This document shows, in pieces, positions 18,370 to 27,064 of a stretch of 64,000 nt of DNA. The first letter of the stretch is position 1. Each line of letters opens with the position of its first letter. This DNA is from Synechococcus sp. CCY 9618. GTDB taxonomy: Bacteria; Cyanobacteriota; Cyanobacteriia; PCC-6307; Cyanobiaceae. Below the pieces are notes generated by a model. That model was given only the letters and a program-made list of their open reading frames with translations. It was not told where the DNA came from and did not search any database. The stretch spans positions 33,077 to 97,076 of the forward strand of contig NZ_JAFKRG010000010.1 of NCBI RefSeq assembly GCF_019038415.1. The letters are read 5' to 3'. Made by a program: the position numbers and the translations under genes.

Positions 18370-19327
18370 TGACAGCTTGGATCGATAAAACTGTGTTGAC
18401 CTAAGTCACGAAAGCATTTGGCTTGACCGTGATGATGTTTTTCTGCTATTCCGATGCCTACAGTTCTGAATGACCCGTAAGCCCGTGGCGGCAGCCTTGC
18501 TGAACTTCCGGAGGAGTTGGCCGCCTTGTGAGATGAGAGCAGAGCCACTTCTCTTGGCAGCCTTGATCGCTGCTTTGACCAAAGCATGGTCCTTGAGCCT
18601 TCGGTTTCCGTTGTTGCGGCTGTGTGATGGCCTTGAAGGAGGAAATAGAGGGACTGGAGTGTGAAGTGGAAGGCCTTTCTTTGTCAAACCTAGTCCCTGA
18701 CTTCGTTCACGACGGACGGGTGGAAGATGGTTTGGTCTCATGGTGCCTCCCCGAGACCTGTTTGGTCTTCCTTAGGCATCCCTCCAAAGAAAGCGAATCA
18801 GGCTGCTTTCAGCTTGCTATCCTTGCTCTGGGAATCAATATATACCATGAGACTTCTGAGGTTAATCTGTTATAAGAGTGGCGAAGACGGCCAACAGAAT
18901 AAAGCTGAACTTTCACGACAAGCCTGGTAAAGATGGACTTCTCCAGCACCACGCTCAAGCAAAGAAAGCAAACTCTTCCGTGAAGCGACTGATCCTGGAG
19001 TGGAGCTGCCGCCATGAATTCTTAGCTGTGGCTAAGGGCGGCGCAGAGGCCTCCTCTTGTTGGAGGTGGCGTGTGCGCATTTTGCATTGTCTCGCCTTCG
19101 GTTCCCCTGCCAGGATATTTCAGACTCTTAACCCTTCCCTTCCCCACGTCAAAGCGCTTGCGATAGCCGATGTCTTCGAGTTTGTTCTGGTCGCTGCCTC
19201 TGTTTCCAGCGCAGGCGCACATGAGTTCATGCCTTGGGGCAGGGAGCGTGGCCAAAGGCGTGGCCCAACCCCCCTCCCAATGGCATCAGACCCACTGCAA
19301 TGACCAGGCCGAGGCAAGGACTTGCCC
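18370..19327. other. Low-GC stretch without a recognisable gene
   Basis: Nearly 1 kb. Several short frames are open (such as 18406-18741 minus, with a Lys/Ala-rich helical stretch, and 18878-19303 plus from GTG), but none shows a family motif, a ribosome binding site or a stable composition. It looks like decayed coding DNA or inserted non-coding DNA bounded on the right by the second copy of the 48-bp repeat. Confidence 0.4.
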
Positions 19328-19375
19328 AGTTGAAACAGGTCTTGTTGGCCAGGGCGGGCAGTTGATCCCGCAGGG
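19328..19375. repeat. Direct repeat, copy 2 (orphan fragment of cysteine lyase)
   Basis: Same orientation as copy 1, 46 of 48 bases identical. Read on the minus strand it encodes [15 protein letters not shown], the conserved N-terminal motif of the lyase, preceded by an alternative leader (PVEPRHS) with a possible TTG start about 11 codons upstream of the motif. After the motif the frame no longer resembles the enzyme. Confidence 0.85.
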
Positions 19376-19470
19376 AGTGGCGTGGCTCGACGGGCAAGGA
19401 GTTTCTCAGGCTGACAGGCAAGCCTGGCAGCGAATCACCACCTCCGAGGAACGTTCGACTCGGAGGTCGA

Positions 19471-19791
19471 TCAGTAGTGCCGATGCAGGCCAGGCCCCGG
19501 AGCGCCGAAGCCTGCGCCGGGACGGACACCGGCTCCGGAGGCAGGCCCCCCGAGACCGCCTGGATTCACGACGGGATCGGCTACCACCCCTGGGCCGGGT
19601 TCACCCACACCCGGTTCCCGGTCGAGGCCGGCCCCAGCCGCGCCGAAGCCCGCTCCCGGGGCCAGGCCTGCCCCTGAGGCAGGGCCGCCAAGACCGCCCG
19701 GATTCGGCCGTGCCCGTGCCCCATCGGTGATGATCGGGGCGAGGGCCACAGAGCAGACCATCAGCCAGGCGACGGCAGAGACTCTGTTCAT
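19471..19791 (-). CDS. Small secreted Gly/Pro/Ala-rich repeat protein
   Basis: 106 residues from ATG at 19789-19791. Signal peptide at the start (MNRVSAVAWLMVCSVALAPI, Ala-Arg-Ala near 25-27). The mature part is two copies of a 27-residue unit beginning NPGGLGGPASGAG (residues 30-56 and 76-102), which differ at only four positions, joined by a Glu/Pro/Val linker. There are no cysteines after the signal. Function unknown; low-complexity exported proteins of this type can be surface or matrix components. It may form a minus-strand group with the two small genes upstream. Confidence 0.55.
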   Translation of the reverse strand: MNRVSAVAWLMVCSVALAPIITDGARARPNPGGLGGPASGAGLAPGAGFGAAGAGLDREPGVGEPGPGVVADPVVNPGGLGGPASGAGVRPGAGFGAPGPGLHRHY

Positions 19792-19893
19792 GGCCGGTTG
19801 CGCTCAGGGGACGACCTTCTCTAGCAACCTCTGCGCTGCACGGCCCCATTTCCGTCCCTCTCTGCAACGGGTCGTGCCATGCACTGAGCGGCG

Positions 19894-20258
19894 TCATGCC
19901 TGCGGGAGGAAGGGGCTGGCGGCTCCCAGGCTGAGTTCAGGGGGATTCCGCCACGTCCTGCAGATAGGCGGGGTCGAGGCCCCTGCGTCTGCCTCTCCTG
20001 CCGGGAAGGCGCAGGGGGGGATCTTTGTGAGCGGACCGCTGGCGAAGGCATAGGCCAGGGATGTGATCGCCAGCCGCAGGCTTTCCCTGAACAGGGGTTC
20101 TGCGTTGATGGGGGTACGGCGTTGAGGCGCTGTATCAACCGGTCCTGGGACTGCTGCACCTGCCCCAGCAGCTCCTGCGTCAGCACGGCGTTGGGCTTGG
20201 CGCGATTGGTGGGGGTCAGCTCCCGGGAGGCGGCGGGCAGCCCTGGGATGGCCTGCAC
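19894..20258 (-). pseudogene. Unknown gene, apparently broken by a frameshift
   Basis: A frame from GTG 20256-20258 reads as ordinary polar helical protein (LTQELLGQVQQSQDRLIQRL) and then turns into basic low-quality sequence. At the same point, near a CCCCC run at ~20112-20116, the neighbouring frame becomes protein-like (PLFRESLRLAITSLAYAF) and runs to a stop at 19894. A one-base change in the C run would join them into about 120 residues. No family recognised. It could also be a sequencing error or two chance frames. Confidence 0.35.
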
Positions 20259-20289
20259 CCGGCCTGGGGCCCGCCTCAGGCAACCAGGT

Positions 20290-20490
20290 TCAGTTGTGCG
20301 AGATCACCTGACCCACCACCACGGCGGCCACGGCCGAGAACAGGGTGATCGCGAGGGCTGTGAGAGGGCTCTGGCCCTGGGCCACGGCCAGGGTGGTGAT
20401 CACGCCGGCACCAAGGCTGGCCACCGCGAGCTGGGAAGTGAGTTCGCTGCCGGAGCGGGGGCTGGGGCTCGGAGTCACGGCGGCTTCCAT
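20290..20490 (-). CDS. Small two-helix membrane protein, unknown
   Basis: 66 residues from ATG at 20488-20490. After a polar Ser/Pro-rich start there are two hydrophobic stretches, LAVASLGAGVITTLAVA (21-37) and LTALAITLFSAVAAVVVGQV (43-62), so a membrane hairpin is likely. It ends in ISHN. Its stop lies 31 bp before the next minus-strand frame. No homologue recognised; composition favours a real gene over a shadow frame. Confidence 0.45.
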   Translation of the reverse strand: MEAAVTPSPSPRSGSELTSQLAVASLGAGVITTLAVAQGQSPLTALAITLFSAVAAVVVGQVISHN

Positions 20491-20847
20491 CGGGGAGTTC
20501 GCATGACGCTACGGGCACAGATTCGTCCGGCACGGCATCAGCCGGGAAGCTGTTACCAGGCGTGGTTGTTCTTCATGAAGCCGTTACATCCGGATCGGTC
20601 CCTCTTGCCATGAAGTGGCTGAATCCATTGCTCGCCTGCAGGAACGGATTCAGCCGAATCCACTTGGCCGCCAGTGCTGACGAGGCTTTCCGCTGTTGAC
20701 TGACGGGGTGGCCTGTTGTTGAAGACGTCTGCTGCAGCTTCGGGGGGGCTCTCGGTGTCAAGTCGGCGCAATCTCCAGAATTTCTGTGGATGTTCCGATC
20801 GATTCTCTTCGGATTCTTCCTTGTCTCTGGGCTGGCGGTCGGGCGGG
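20491..20847. other. Intergenic stretch upstream of the small-gene group
   Basis: About 360 bp of intermediate GC between the small membrane protein and the ycf46 stop. A plus-strand frame opens at 20790 with a signal-like segment (MFRSILFGFFLVSGLAVGR) and then runs antisense into ycf46 with a poor composition; it may be the cut end of a lost gene. Nothing else seen. Confidence 0.35.
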
Positions 20848-22338
20848 TCAGGACGGCCGCCCGGCGGCTGACGCAGGCCGGGCCCGGCCGCTGCTGGCCC
20901 AGCTGCGCAGGGCCTCCAGCTGCTCCCGGGCCGTGCGCGAGAGCGGCACCACCTGGCTGGCGGCGGCGATCAGGTCGGCTTCCCCCAGCTCGCGGCCCTC
21001 CCCGAAGGCCAGGTGCATGGCCTCGATCACCGTCTGCTCCAGTTCGGCGCCGGAGAAGTCGGCGGTGCGATCCACCAGCACCTCCAGGGGGATCGTGTGG
21101 GCCGGCCGCCGGCGCCGCAGCTGCAGATCGAGGATCGCCCGGCGTTCCTCGGCGTCGGGCAGCTCCAGCAGGAAGATCTCGTCGAAGCGGCCCTTGCGCA
21201 GCAGCTCCGCCGGCAGCCGCTCCACCGCGTTGGCGGTGGCCACCACGAACACGGCGCTGGTCTTCTCCGCCATCCAGGTGAGCAGGCTGGCCAGCACCCG
21301 CTGGCTGGTGCCGCCGTCGCTGCGGCCGTCACCGCCGCCGAAGCCCTTGTCGATCTCATCGATCCAGAGCACGCAGGGGGCCATCGCCTCGGCCCGTTGG
21401 ATCATCTCCCGGGTGCGGGCCTCACTGGCCCCCACCAGGCCGGCGAACAGGCGGCCCACGTCGAGCCGCAGCAGGGGCATGGCCCAGCTGTGGGCGATCG
21501 CCTTGGCGGTGAGTGACTTGCCTGTGCCCTGGGGGCCGATCAGCAGCACCCCCCTGGGCAGCGGCAGGCCGTAGCGCTGGGCCTCCTCGCCGAAGGCCCG
21601 ATGGCGCTGCTCCAACCAGTGCTTGAGCGCCTCCAGGCCGCCGATGTCGGCAGGGGTGGCCTCGGTGGGGCAGTACTCCAGCAGCTCGCTGCGGGCGATG
21701 GCCTGGCGCTTCTCCTCCAGCACCTCCGCCAGGTCACAGGCCCCCAGCTGGCCCCGCTGGGCCAGGGCCCGGGCCGCCAGCTGGCGTACCCGCTGCTCGC
21801 TCAGCCCGTGGCAGGCGGCGGTGAGCTGTTCCAGGACCCCCGGCTCCAGGGGCTGGCCGCTGGCTTCGGCGATGGCCCGCAGCAGCCGGCCGATCTCCCG
21901 GGCCTCGGGCAGGGGCAGTTCCAGCAGGGTGACGCTGTCCTCGAGTTCCCGCGGCAACTGCCACTCCGGCGCGCTGATCACCAGGGTGTGGGGCACCTGC
22001 CGCAGGCTGGCGGCCAGGTTGCGCAGCCGCCGGCAGATCCCCGGGTCATCGGCGTAGCGATGGAAGTCCTTGAGCAGCAGGATGGCCCCCTGCTCGGCGG
22101 GGAGCCCATTGAGCCCGTCAAGAGCCGCCATCGGTTGTCGCACGGCCTGGCCCTGCAGGCTCGCTGCTCCGGCCAGTCCGCCGATGAAGTCCCAGCGCAG
22201 CAGGGTGCGCCCGCCCAGCCGCTCGGCGGCCCGCACCAGCAGCGCCTCCACCCGCTCCTCCTCCAGGCTGCGGATCCAGATGATCGGGGTTCGGGAGCGG
22301 ATCAGCAGGTCCAGCTGATCGGCAAGGTCGTGCGCCAT
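20848..22338 (-). CDS. ycf46: Ycf46-type AAA+ ATPase
   Basis: 496 residues. A non-catalytic N-terminal half (~225 residues) precedes one AAA+ domain with Walker A GPQGTGKS near residue 270, Walker B CVLWIDEID near 320, sensor VVATANAVERLP, arginine finger region RKGRFDEIFLLELPD and a C-terminal lid. FtsH-like ATPase module without a protease domain. Ycf46 is conserved in cyanobacteria and some red-lineage plastids; a role linked to photosynthetic or inorganic-carbon regulation has been proposed, but the substrate is unknown. It is the last gene of the rpmH-yidC block, 3 bp after yceD. Confidence 0.9.
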   Translation of the reverse strand: MAHDLADQLDLLIRSRTPIIWIRSLEEERVEALLVRAAERLGGRTLLRWDFIGGLAGAASLQGQAVRQPMAALDGLNGLPAEQGAILLLKDFHRYADDPGICRRLRNLAASLRQVPHTLVISAPEWQLPRELEDSVTLLELPLPEAREIGRLLRAIAEASGQPLEPGVLEQLTAACHGLSEQRVRQLAARALAQRGQLGACDLAEVLEEKRQAIARSELLEYCPTEATPADIGGLEALKHWLEQRHRAFGEEAQRYGLPLPRGVLLIGPQGTGKSLTAKAIAHSWAMPLLRLDVGRLFAGLVGASEARTREMIQRAEAMAPCVLWIDEIDKGFGGGDGRSDGGTSQRVLASLLTWMAEKTSAVFVVATANAVERLPAELLRKGRFDEIFLLELPDAEERRAILDLQLRRRRPAHTIPLEVLVDRTADFSGAELEQTVIEAMHLAFGEGRELGEADLIAAASQVVPLSRTAREQLEALRSWASSGRARPASAAGRPS

Positions 22339-22341
22339 GGC

Positions 22342-22833
22342 TCAGCGCAGGGTGCGGAGGGCCGCCCAGCGGGGGTCGCCGTTCCGGTCGTCGCTCCCGT
22401 CCTGCCGGGGCAGTGGCGGGCCAGGGCAGTCGGCGCCGCAGCGGTTCACCGGGGGCAGCTGCAGGCTCAGCTGCTCATAGAGCCAGCGCTCCGGATCGAA
22501 GGAGCTGCCGGGATCGAGGCGCTCCACCGGGTCTGCGGACGCAAACACCACCTCCTCCTCCTCGGGCTCCGCGCCGCCGATTTCGATCAGCTCCCGGGCC
22601 GTGGCGGCCAGGGAGTGGTTGTAGTTCTGCAGGCAGCGGTCGCAGCAGAGGGTGAGGATTGTTTCCGCCCTGCCGTCCACCTCCAGGGCGCTGCCATGGT
22701 GCCGGGCGTGCAGCTGACCCCGAACCGGCGTCAGGCTGGCGAGGCCGTCGATGGACTGGTCCACCTGCCACGTCCGGCCCTCCGGCTGCAGCCGCAGCTC
22801 CTGCAGGGGCAGCGGGCGCAGCCGGGAGCTCAT
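22342..22833 (-). CDS. yceD: YceD/DUF177 family protein
   Basis: 163 residues. The family core CCDRCL (residues ~64-69) with the later RCGADCPG gives two Cys pairs able to bind a metal. The acidic stretch EPEEEEVVF follows the first pair. YceD is needed for 23S rRNA accumulation in E. coli and plants. The start ATG overlaps the yidC stop (ATGA), indicating coupling. Length is normal. Confidence 0.85.
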   Translation of the reverse strand: MSSRLRPLPLQELRLQPEGRTWQVDQSIDGLASLTPVRGQLHARHHGSALEVDGRAETILTLCCDRCLQNYNHSLAATARELIEIGGAEPEEEEVVFASADPVERLDPGSSFDPERWLYEQLSLQLPPVNRCGADCPGPPLPRQDGSDDRNGDPRWAALRTLR

Positions 22834-23963
22834 TTCTTGGCCTTGGGTTCGAAGGGCAGGCGGCCGCCACCACTGCCGGCCGTTGCCGTCACCGTCTGCT
22901 GGGCGACCTGCTTGTCGAGGATCGCCTGCAGGTTGTCGGGCAGGGCCTCACGGGTGAGCAGGAACGTCTGGAGCCCCTGGAAGACGTTGGCCACCACCAT
23001 GTAGAGCAGGACGCCGGCGGGAAGGGGGAAGAACAGGAACATCGCCGTGATCATCACCGGGGTGATCTTGTTGGCGGTGGCCTGCTGGGGATTGGGGGGC
23101 ATCCCCATGCCGGAGAGGAGCTGGGAGGCGAACAGGGTGGCGCCGAAGGCCCCCACCAGGATGGCGATGTCCCAGTTCACGGCCCCATCGGTGTAGAAGC
23201 CCACCTGGCCCAGGGCCTTGATGAACAGGAAGCCGCTGCGGGCGGCCAGGCCCGGAATCCGGGCCTCCACGGTGGCGTCGCCGGGGGCCAGGGCAGTGAT
23301 GTGCCCCTGATCGTCGACCTTCACGACGTTCTCACCCTTGGTCACCTCCCAGCTGGGGGTGAAGCTGTCGCCGTGCTCCACGTCGCTGAGCAGGGAGGCG
23401 AAGCTGGCCCCCTCCTTGGTGTGCAGCGCCACCTGGGAGCTCTCCCCGACGCCGAGCTTGGTGCCGCTCTCCAGAGAGGCAATCACCGGCACGTGGTCGG
23501 TCTCGGTGATGAAGATCGAGTGACTGGCGCTGTTGAAGGGCTTGGTTTCCACCGCTGCGATCTCCTCGGCCGGCAGCACCTTCAGGTTGATCGGATAGGG
23601 GACATCGGCGAAGGGGGATCCGCGCAGGGTGGCGAACAGGGCGAACAGGATCGGCATCTGCACCAGCAGGGGCAGGCAGCCCGACAGGGGGCTGCCGAAC
23701 TCCTTCATCAGACCGCCCAGTTCCTCCTGCTGCTTCTTGGGGTTGTTGGCGTACTTGGCCTTGATCTCCGCCTGGCGCTGCTGCATCACGGGCTGGGCGA
23801 TGCGCATGCGCCGGGCGCTGCGGATCGAGCCGGCGCTCAGCGGGAACAGGGCCAGGCGGATGACCACGGTGAGGGCCACGATCGCGAGCCCGTAGCTGGG
23901 CACCAATCCGTAGAAGAAATCGAGGATCGGGAGCAGCAGGTTGTCGGAGATGTAGCCGATCAC
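22830..23963 (-). CDS. yidC: Membrane protein insertase YidC
   Basis: 377 residues from GTG at 23961-23963. Oxa1/Alb3/YidC insertase of the plasma and thylakoid membranes. The N-terminal helix pair with the conserved positively charged groove ([24 protein letters not shown]) and helices around [19 protein letters not shown] and [17 protein letters not shown] are present, ending in a basic tail (FEPKAKK). Between the second and third core helices there is an insert of about 110 residues that looks like a BIG2-type Ig fold ([20 protein letters not shown]). Second YidC-pathway gene in the window besides yidD. Confidence 0.95.
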   Translation of the reverse strand: MIGYISDNLLLPILDFFYGLVPSYGLAIVALTVVIRLALFPLSAGSIRSARRMRIAQPVMQQRQAEIKAKYANNPKKQQEELGGLMKEFGSPLSGCLPLLVQMPILFALFATLRGSPFADVPYPINLKVLPAEEIAAVETKPFNSASHSIFITETDHVPVIASLESGTKLGVGESSQVALHTKEGASFASLLSDVEHGDSFTPSWEVTKGENVVKVDDQGHITALAPGDATVEARIPGLAARSGFLFIKALGQVGFYTDGAVNWDIAILVGAFGATLFASQLLSGMGMPPNPQQATANKITPVMITAMFLFFPLPAGVLLYMVVANVFQGLQTFLLTREALPDNLQAILDKQVAQQTVTATAGSGGGRLPFEPKAKK

Positions 23964-24038
23964 GGCAGGGGTGCGCTGGGGTGGGGACTCTCGGCTGCCA
24001 GTGTGCCCGACCGGGGAGACCGGATGGGGCCGCGGTGG

Positions 24039-24503
24039 TCAGGCGCTTTCGCGGGCAGGGGGGGCGAAGCCGGCTGGCCCCGGCTCCTTGGGGCTGCGGC
24101 CGGCCCCTTTGCCGCGGCTTTCACGACGCTCCTCGATGTAGGCCTCAAGCTCCCGGAACCGCGGCACCGCGCGCATCTCGAGCCTGGCGCCGTCGTTGAG
24201 CACCAGCACCATGTCGCCCCAGGCACCGAAGCCCCGGGGCACGGAGCGCACTTCCCGGATCTGGCTGTAGACCACCTGGGTGCGGTCGCGGCCGAGCCAG
24301 CCGCCGCTGACGCTGATGCGGCGACTGGTGATGCGGAAGCGCAGCCACAGGGCCCGGACAATGGCGCCCACGGCGAAGGGGATGCCGATCAGAGTGAGTC
24401 CGAAGAGCAGATTCAGGATCAGGTCGCCTCTGGCCGGACCGCCCTCGTAGAAGACCGATTCATTGATCTCGAGCTTGTTCTCCACCCTGTCCTCCGGGGT
24501 CAA
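24039..24503 (-). CDS. PH-domain (YdbS/bPH2-like) membrane protein
   Basis: 154 residues if the TTG at 24501-24503 is used; a GTG at 24485 is an alternative. A two-helix membrane segment (LILNLLFGLTLIGIPFAVGAIVRALW) precedes a bacterial PH fold (FRITSRRISVSGGWLGRDRTQVVYSQIREV). The tail is Pro/Arg-rich and probably disordered. It sits between rnpA and yidC and overlaps the rnpA 3' end by 44 bp, the usual position of this gene in cyanobacteria. Function unknown; possibly linked to membrane insertion by context. Confidence 0.78.
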   Translation of the reverse strand: MTPEDRVENKLEINESVFYEGGPARGDLILNLLFGLTLIGIPFAVGAIVRALWLRFRITSRRISVSGGWLGRDRTQVVYSQIREVRSVPRGFGAWGDMVLVLNDGARLEMRAVPRFRELEAYIEERRESRGKGAGRSPKEPGPAGFAPPARESA

Positions 24504-24876
24504 GGAGCAATCCTGCCTGGCGCAGGAGTTGGCTGCATTCTCCCAGCAGCCGTTCGTCGTCCAGCTCCAGGCAGCCGGGTTTGAGGGTGATCAGCAGCCA
24601 CTGGGGGGATGGCGTCGTCGGCGGATGACGCCGCAGGTGGTCGTGAATGAGACGGCGCAGCCGGTTGCGCCGCACGGCCAGCTTGCTGACCTTGCTGCTG
24701 ATCACCACACCGCAGCGCCAGGGGCTGGCGGCGGGGGGTGTGCCAGGCGGCAGCAGGGCGGGATTGGCGGGGAGGACGCGCAACACGACGGCGGAACCCT
24801 GGTGCCGACGGCCCTCTCGGTAGAGACGATCAAACACCCGACGGCCCCGGAGACGGTGCTGCTGGGGAAGGGCCAC
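24460..24876 (-). CDS. rnpA: Ribonuclease P protein component
   Basis: 138 residues from GTG at 24874-24876. Protein subunit of RNase P, which matures tRNA 5' ends. The basic RNR motif VRRNRLRRLIHDHLR (residues ~66-80) and the N-terminal RGRRVFDRLYREGRR are present. A Pro/Ala insert of about 12 residues after RVLPANPALL makes it a little longer than average. Located 18 bp after rpmH, the standard bacterial pair. Confidence 0.93.
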   Translation of the reverse strand: MALPQQHRLRGRRVFDRLYREGRRHQGSAVVLRVLPANPALLPPGTPPAASPWRCGVVISSKVSKLAVRRNRLRRLIHDHLRRHPPTTPSPQWLLITLKPGCLELDDERLLGECSQLLRQAGLLLDPGGQGGEQARDQ

Positions 24877-24894
24877 AGGCCTGTCCGGCCGTCG

Positions 24895-25032
24895 TCAGAC
24901 CGCCAGGCGGGCGCGCCCGCGGCGGCGGCGGGTGCGGATCACGCGGCGGCCGGTGTGGGTGCGCATCCGCACGCGGAAACCGGAAACCCGCTTGCGTTTG
25001 CGGCTCGTGCCTCCCAGGGTGCGCTTCGTCAT
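24895..25032 (-). CDS. rpmH: 50S ribosomal protein L34
   Basis: 45 residues from ATG at 25030-25032. The sequence opens [20 protein letters not shown] and continues with [10 protein letters not shown], the hallmark of L34. Nearly half of its residues are Arg or Lys. First gene of the rpmH-rnpA-PH-yidC-yceD-ycf46 run, all on the minus strand. Confidence 0.96.
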   Translation of the reverse strand: MTKRTLGGTSRKRKRVSGFRVRMRTHTGRRVIRTRRRRGRARLAV

Positions 25033-25060
25033 GTTGCTGGCTGCTCAGCTGGCCACCCTA

Positions 25061-25672
25061 TCAGTTGGAGCCACTGGGATCGATCTGGATCAGCCAGCTG
25101 CCCAGGTAGCCGGAGACCGGAATGTCGCCTGGGGCCTGGGCCAGGGCGTTGAACTGATACATGCCGGCGTTGAAGGGGTTGAAGAGGTTCATGTAGACAC
25201 CGATGGTGTCCTTGTCGGAGACGGGGGTCTCGGGGAAGATCTCGATGGCCTTGCCATTGTCCGACACTTCGATAGTGGCCGGAATGGTCTTCTCACAGCG
25301 GGTTTTCTTGAGCATCCCTCCTTCGCTCATCTTGCAGAGTTTGATCTGCTTGGCGTCGATCTTGGCGTCGAAGTAGCTGGGAACGCTGATGCTCAGCTTG
25401 AGAATCGCTGTCTTGCGATCCTTCGGACGCAACATCAGGTAGTACTCCGACCGCTGCATGCGTGTCGTGTCCGTCATGAAGAAGTAGAGCTTGCGATAGT
25501 CCTTGTTGTTCTCCCAGCGGAACTCCATCAACCCGGGGGTGCCCTGGGCGAGGGCCGGAGCGGCAGCGAGGGGGGAGAGGGCGGTGGCGAGGGCCAGGGC
25601 GCCGAGGACGGAGCGACCGAGGGCGGCGGTCCGGCTCCCGGGGTGGACACCCTGGTGGCGAGAGAAAGTCAT
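25061..25672 (-). CDS. Exported DUF2808 protein
   Basis: 203 residues from ATG at 25670-25672. Signal peptide with a long basic start and an ALAQG cleavage site near residue 43. The body matches the cyanobacterial DUF2808 family as I know it: YYLMLRPKDRKTAILKLSISVPSYFDAKID and a late YQFNALAQAPGDIPVSGYLGSWLIQI. Two Cys (KLCKM, KTRCEK) may form a disulfide. Periplasmic or envelope protein of unknown role. It follows aroH on the same strand. Confidence 0.82.
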   Translation of the reverse strand: MTFSRHQGVHPGSRTAALGRSVLGALALATALSPLAAAPALAQGTPGLMEFRWENNKDYRKLYFFMTDTTRMQRSEYYLMLRPKDRKTAILKLSISVPSYFDAKIDAKQIKLCKMSEGGMLKKTRCEKTIPATIEVSDNGKAIEIFPETPVSDKDTIGVYMNLFNPFNAGMYQFNALAQAPGDIPVSGYLGSWLIQIDPSGSN

Positions 25673-25726
25673 GGCGCGGCGCGTGAATAGTGAAAGTCTC
25701 AGCAGGCGGATGCGCCTGGCGTGGAT

Positions 25727-26143
25727 TCAGTGGTCGGCGGGGGAGCTGGCCTGGTGTGGCAGGTGCCGGGCAGGCAGCCGGTCGGGTCGCAACCGGGCGG
25801 CCTCCCTCAGGTAGGGATGGATCACCTCACGGCTGGCCTCCATCCAGGCGTGGGCCAGCAGCCGGATGCAGCGCGGCAGGTCCCCGGCCACGGCCATCTG
25901 CTGGCAGTCGAGCAGGGCCACGCCATCCCAGTCGGCCCGGCGCCGGGCGATGGCCGCCGGAAAGCAGGCGTCCAGATCGGCGGTGACCGAAAAGGTGACC
26001 GAGAGCACACGCTCTCCCGTCAGATCGTTATGGGCCAGCAGTTCCTCAATCAGTTCCCCCACTGCGTCGGCGATCGCCGACGCAGTGTTGGCGCTGGCGG
26101 TGGTGGCTCCCCGCAGGGCCCGCAGCTCGAGAGCAGGGTTCAT
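25727..26143 (-). CDS. aroH: Chorismate mutase (AroH type)
   Basis: 138 residues from ATG at 26141-26143. Converts chorismate to prephenate for Phe and Tyr synthesis. The AroH trimer fold opening (LRALRGATTASANTASAI) carries the substrate-binding Arg, followed by SVTFSVTADLDACFPA and the WDGVALLDCQQM stretch, then HAWMEASREVIHPYLREAARLRPD. The last ~15 residues are His/Pro-rich and variable. It lies 4 bp after sppA, probably in one transcript. Confidence 0.9.
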   Translation of the reverse strand: MNPALELRALRGATTASANTASAIADAVGELIEELLAHNDLTGERVLSVTFSVTADLDACFPAAIARRRADWDGVALLDCQQMAVAGDLPRCIRLLAHAWMEASREVIHPYLREAARLRPDRLPARHLPHQASSPADH

Positions 26144-26147
26144 GGCG

Positions 26148-26960
26148 TCAGGGGCGGTGGAGCCAGAGCGGCTGGCCGCTCCAGGCCAGCTCCAGGGTCA
26201 GGGACTGGGCCACCTGACGCAGCAGGCGGGTTCCCGGCAGCAGGCCGAGCAGTTTCCTGGGCGGCTTTCCGAAGGTGAGCGGCCGGGTCTTCTCCGGATC
26301 CAGCCCCGCCAGTTCCGCCGCCAGCCGGCGGGCGCTGTCCTCGTCGCCCAGGGCATCCACCAGGCCCAGGTCGAGGGCCTGGGAGCCACTGAAGACCCGT
26401 CCGTCGGCGAAGGCCCGCACCGCCTCCTCCTCCAGACCCCGACCGCTGGCCACCGCGGCCACGAACTGGCCGTAGCTGGCATCAATCAGCTCCTGCAGCA
26501 GCTGGCGTTCCCCCTCGGAGAGGGCCCGGTCGGGGGAGAGGATGTCCTTGTACAGGCCGCTCTTGACGGTCTCGAAGCGGATGCCGATCCGCTCCAGCAG
26601 CCGCGACAGGTCGTTGCCGCGCAGGATCACCCCGATCGAGCCGGTGATGGTGCCGGGGTTGGCGACGATCTTCTCCGCCGCCACCCCCACGTACACCCCT
26701 CCGGAAGCGGAGATGTTGCCGAAGCTGGCCACCACCCGGCAGCCCTTCTGCCGCAGCCGCGTCAGCGCCGCGTGGATCTCCTGGCTGTCGCCCACGGTGC
26801 CGCCGGGACTGTCGATGCGCAGCAGCAGGGCGGGGCACTCCCGCTGGTGCACCTGTTCAATCGCCTTCAGCACCCGGGTGCGGGTGCCCCCGGCGATCGG
26901 TCCCTCGATGGCGATGCGCGCCAGAGTTCGACGGGACTTGCGGCACCAGGGCCAGGGCAT
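26148..26960 (-). CDS. sppA: Signal peptide peptidase SppA
   Basis: 270 residues, the short form. Serine/lysine protease of the ClpP/crotonase fold that degrades cleaved signal peptides in the membrane. The nucleophile is Ser86 in NISASGGVYVG and the general base Lys138 in SGLYKDI; RIDSPGGTVGDSQEI and NPGTITGSIGVI are the family framework. There is no obvious N-terminal membrane helix, so attachment may be peripheral. aroH follows after 4 bp. Confidence 0.9.
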   Translation of the reverse strand: MPWPWCRKSRRTLARIAIEGPIAGGTRTRVLKAIEQVHQRECPALLLRIDSPGGTVGDSQEIHAALTRLRQKGCRVVASFGNISASGGVYVGVAAEKIVANPGTITGSIGVILRGNDLSRLLERIGIRFETVKSGLYKDILSPDRALSEGERQLLQELIDASYGQFVAAVASGRGLEEEAVRAFADGRVFSGSQALDLGLVDALGDEDSARRLAAELAGLDPEKTRPLTFGKPPRKLLGLLPGTRLLRQVAQSLTLELAWSGQPLWLHRP

Positions 26961-27064
26961 TGTGGAGATGCGCGGTGGCTGGATCTTAAAAAGAAGGCCA
27001 GGGATGGCCCTTCCCCGGTTCCATTTCGCCTCATTCCCACCACCGACCCCCGGCCCATCACCCC

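Noticed and set aside
20790..21281. Plus-strand frame with a signal-like start (MFRSILFGFFLVSG)
   Set aside because: After ~20 residues it runs antisense through ycf46 with Arg/Pro-rich composition; at best the cut start of a lost gene.
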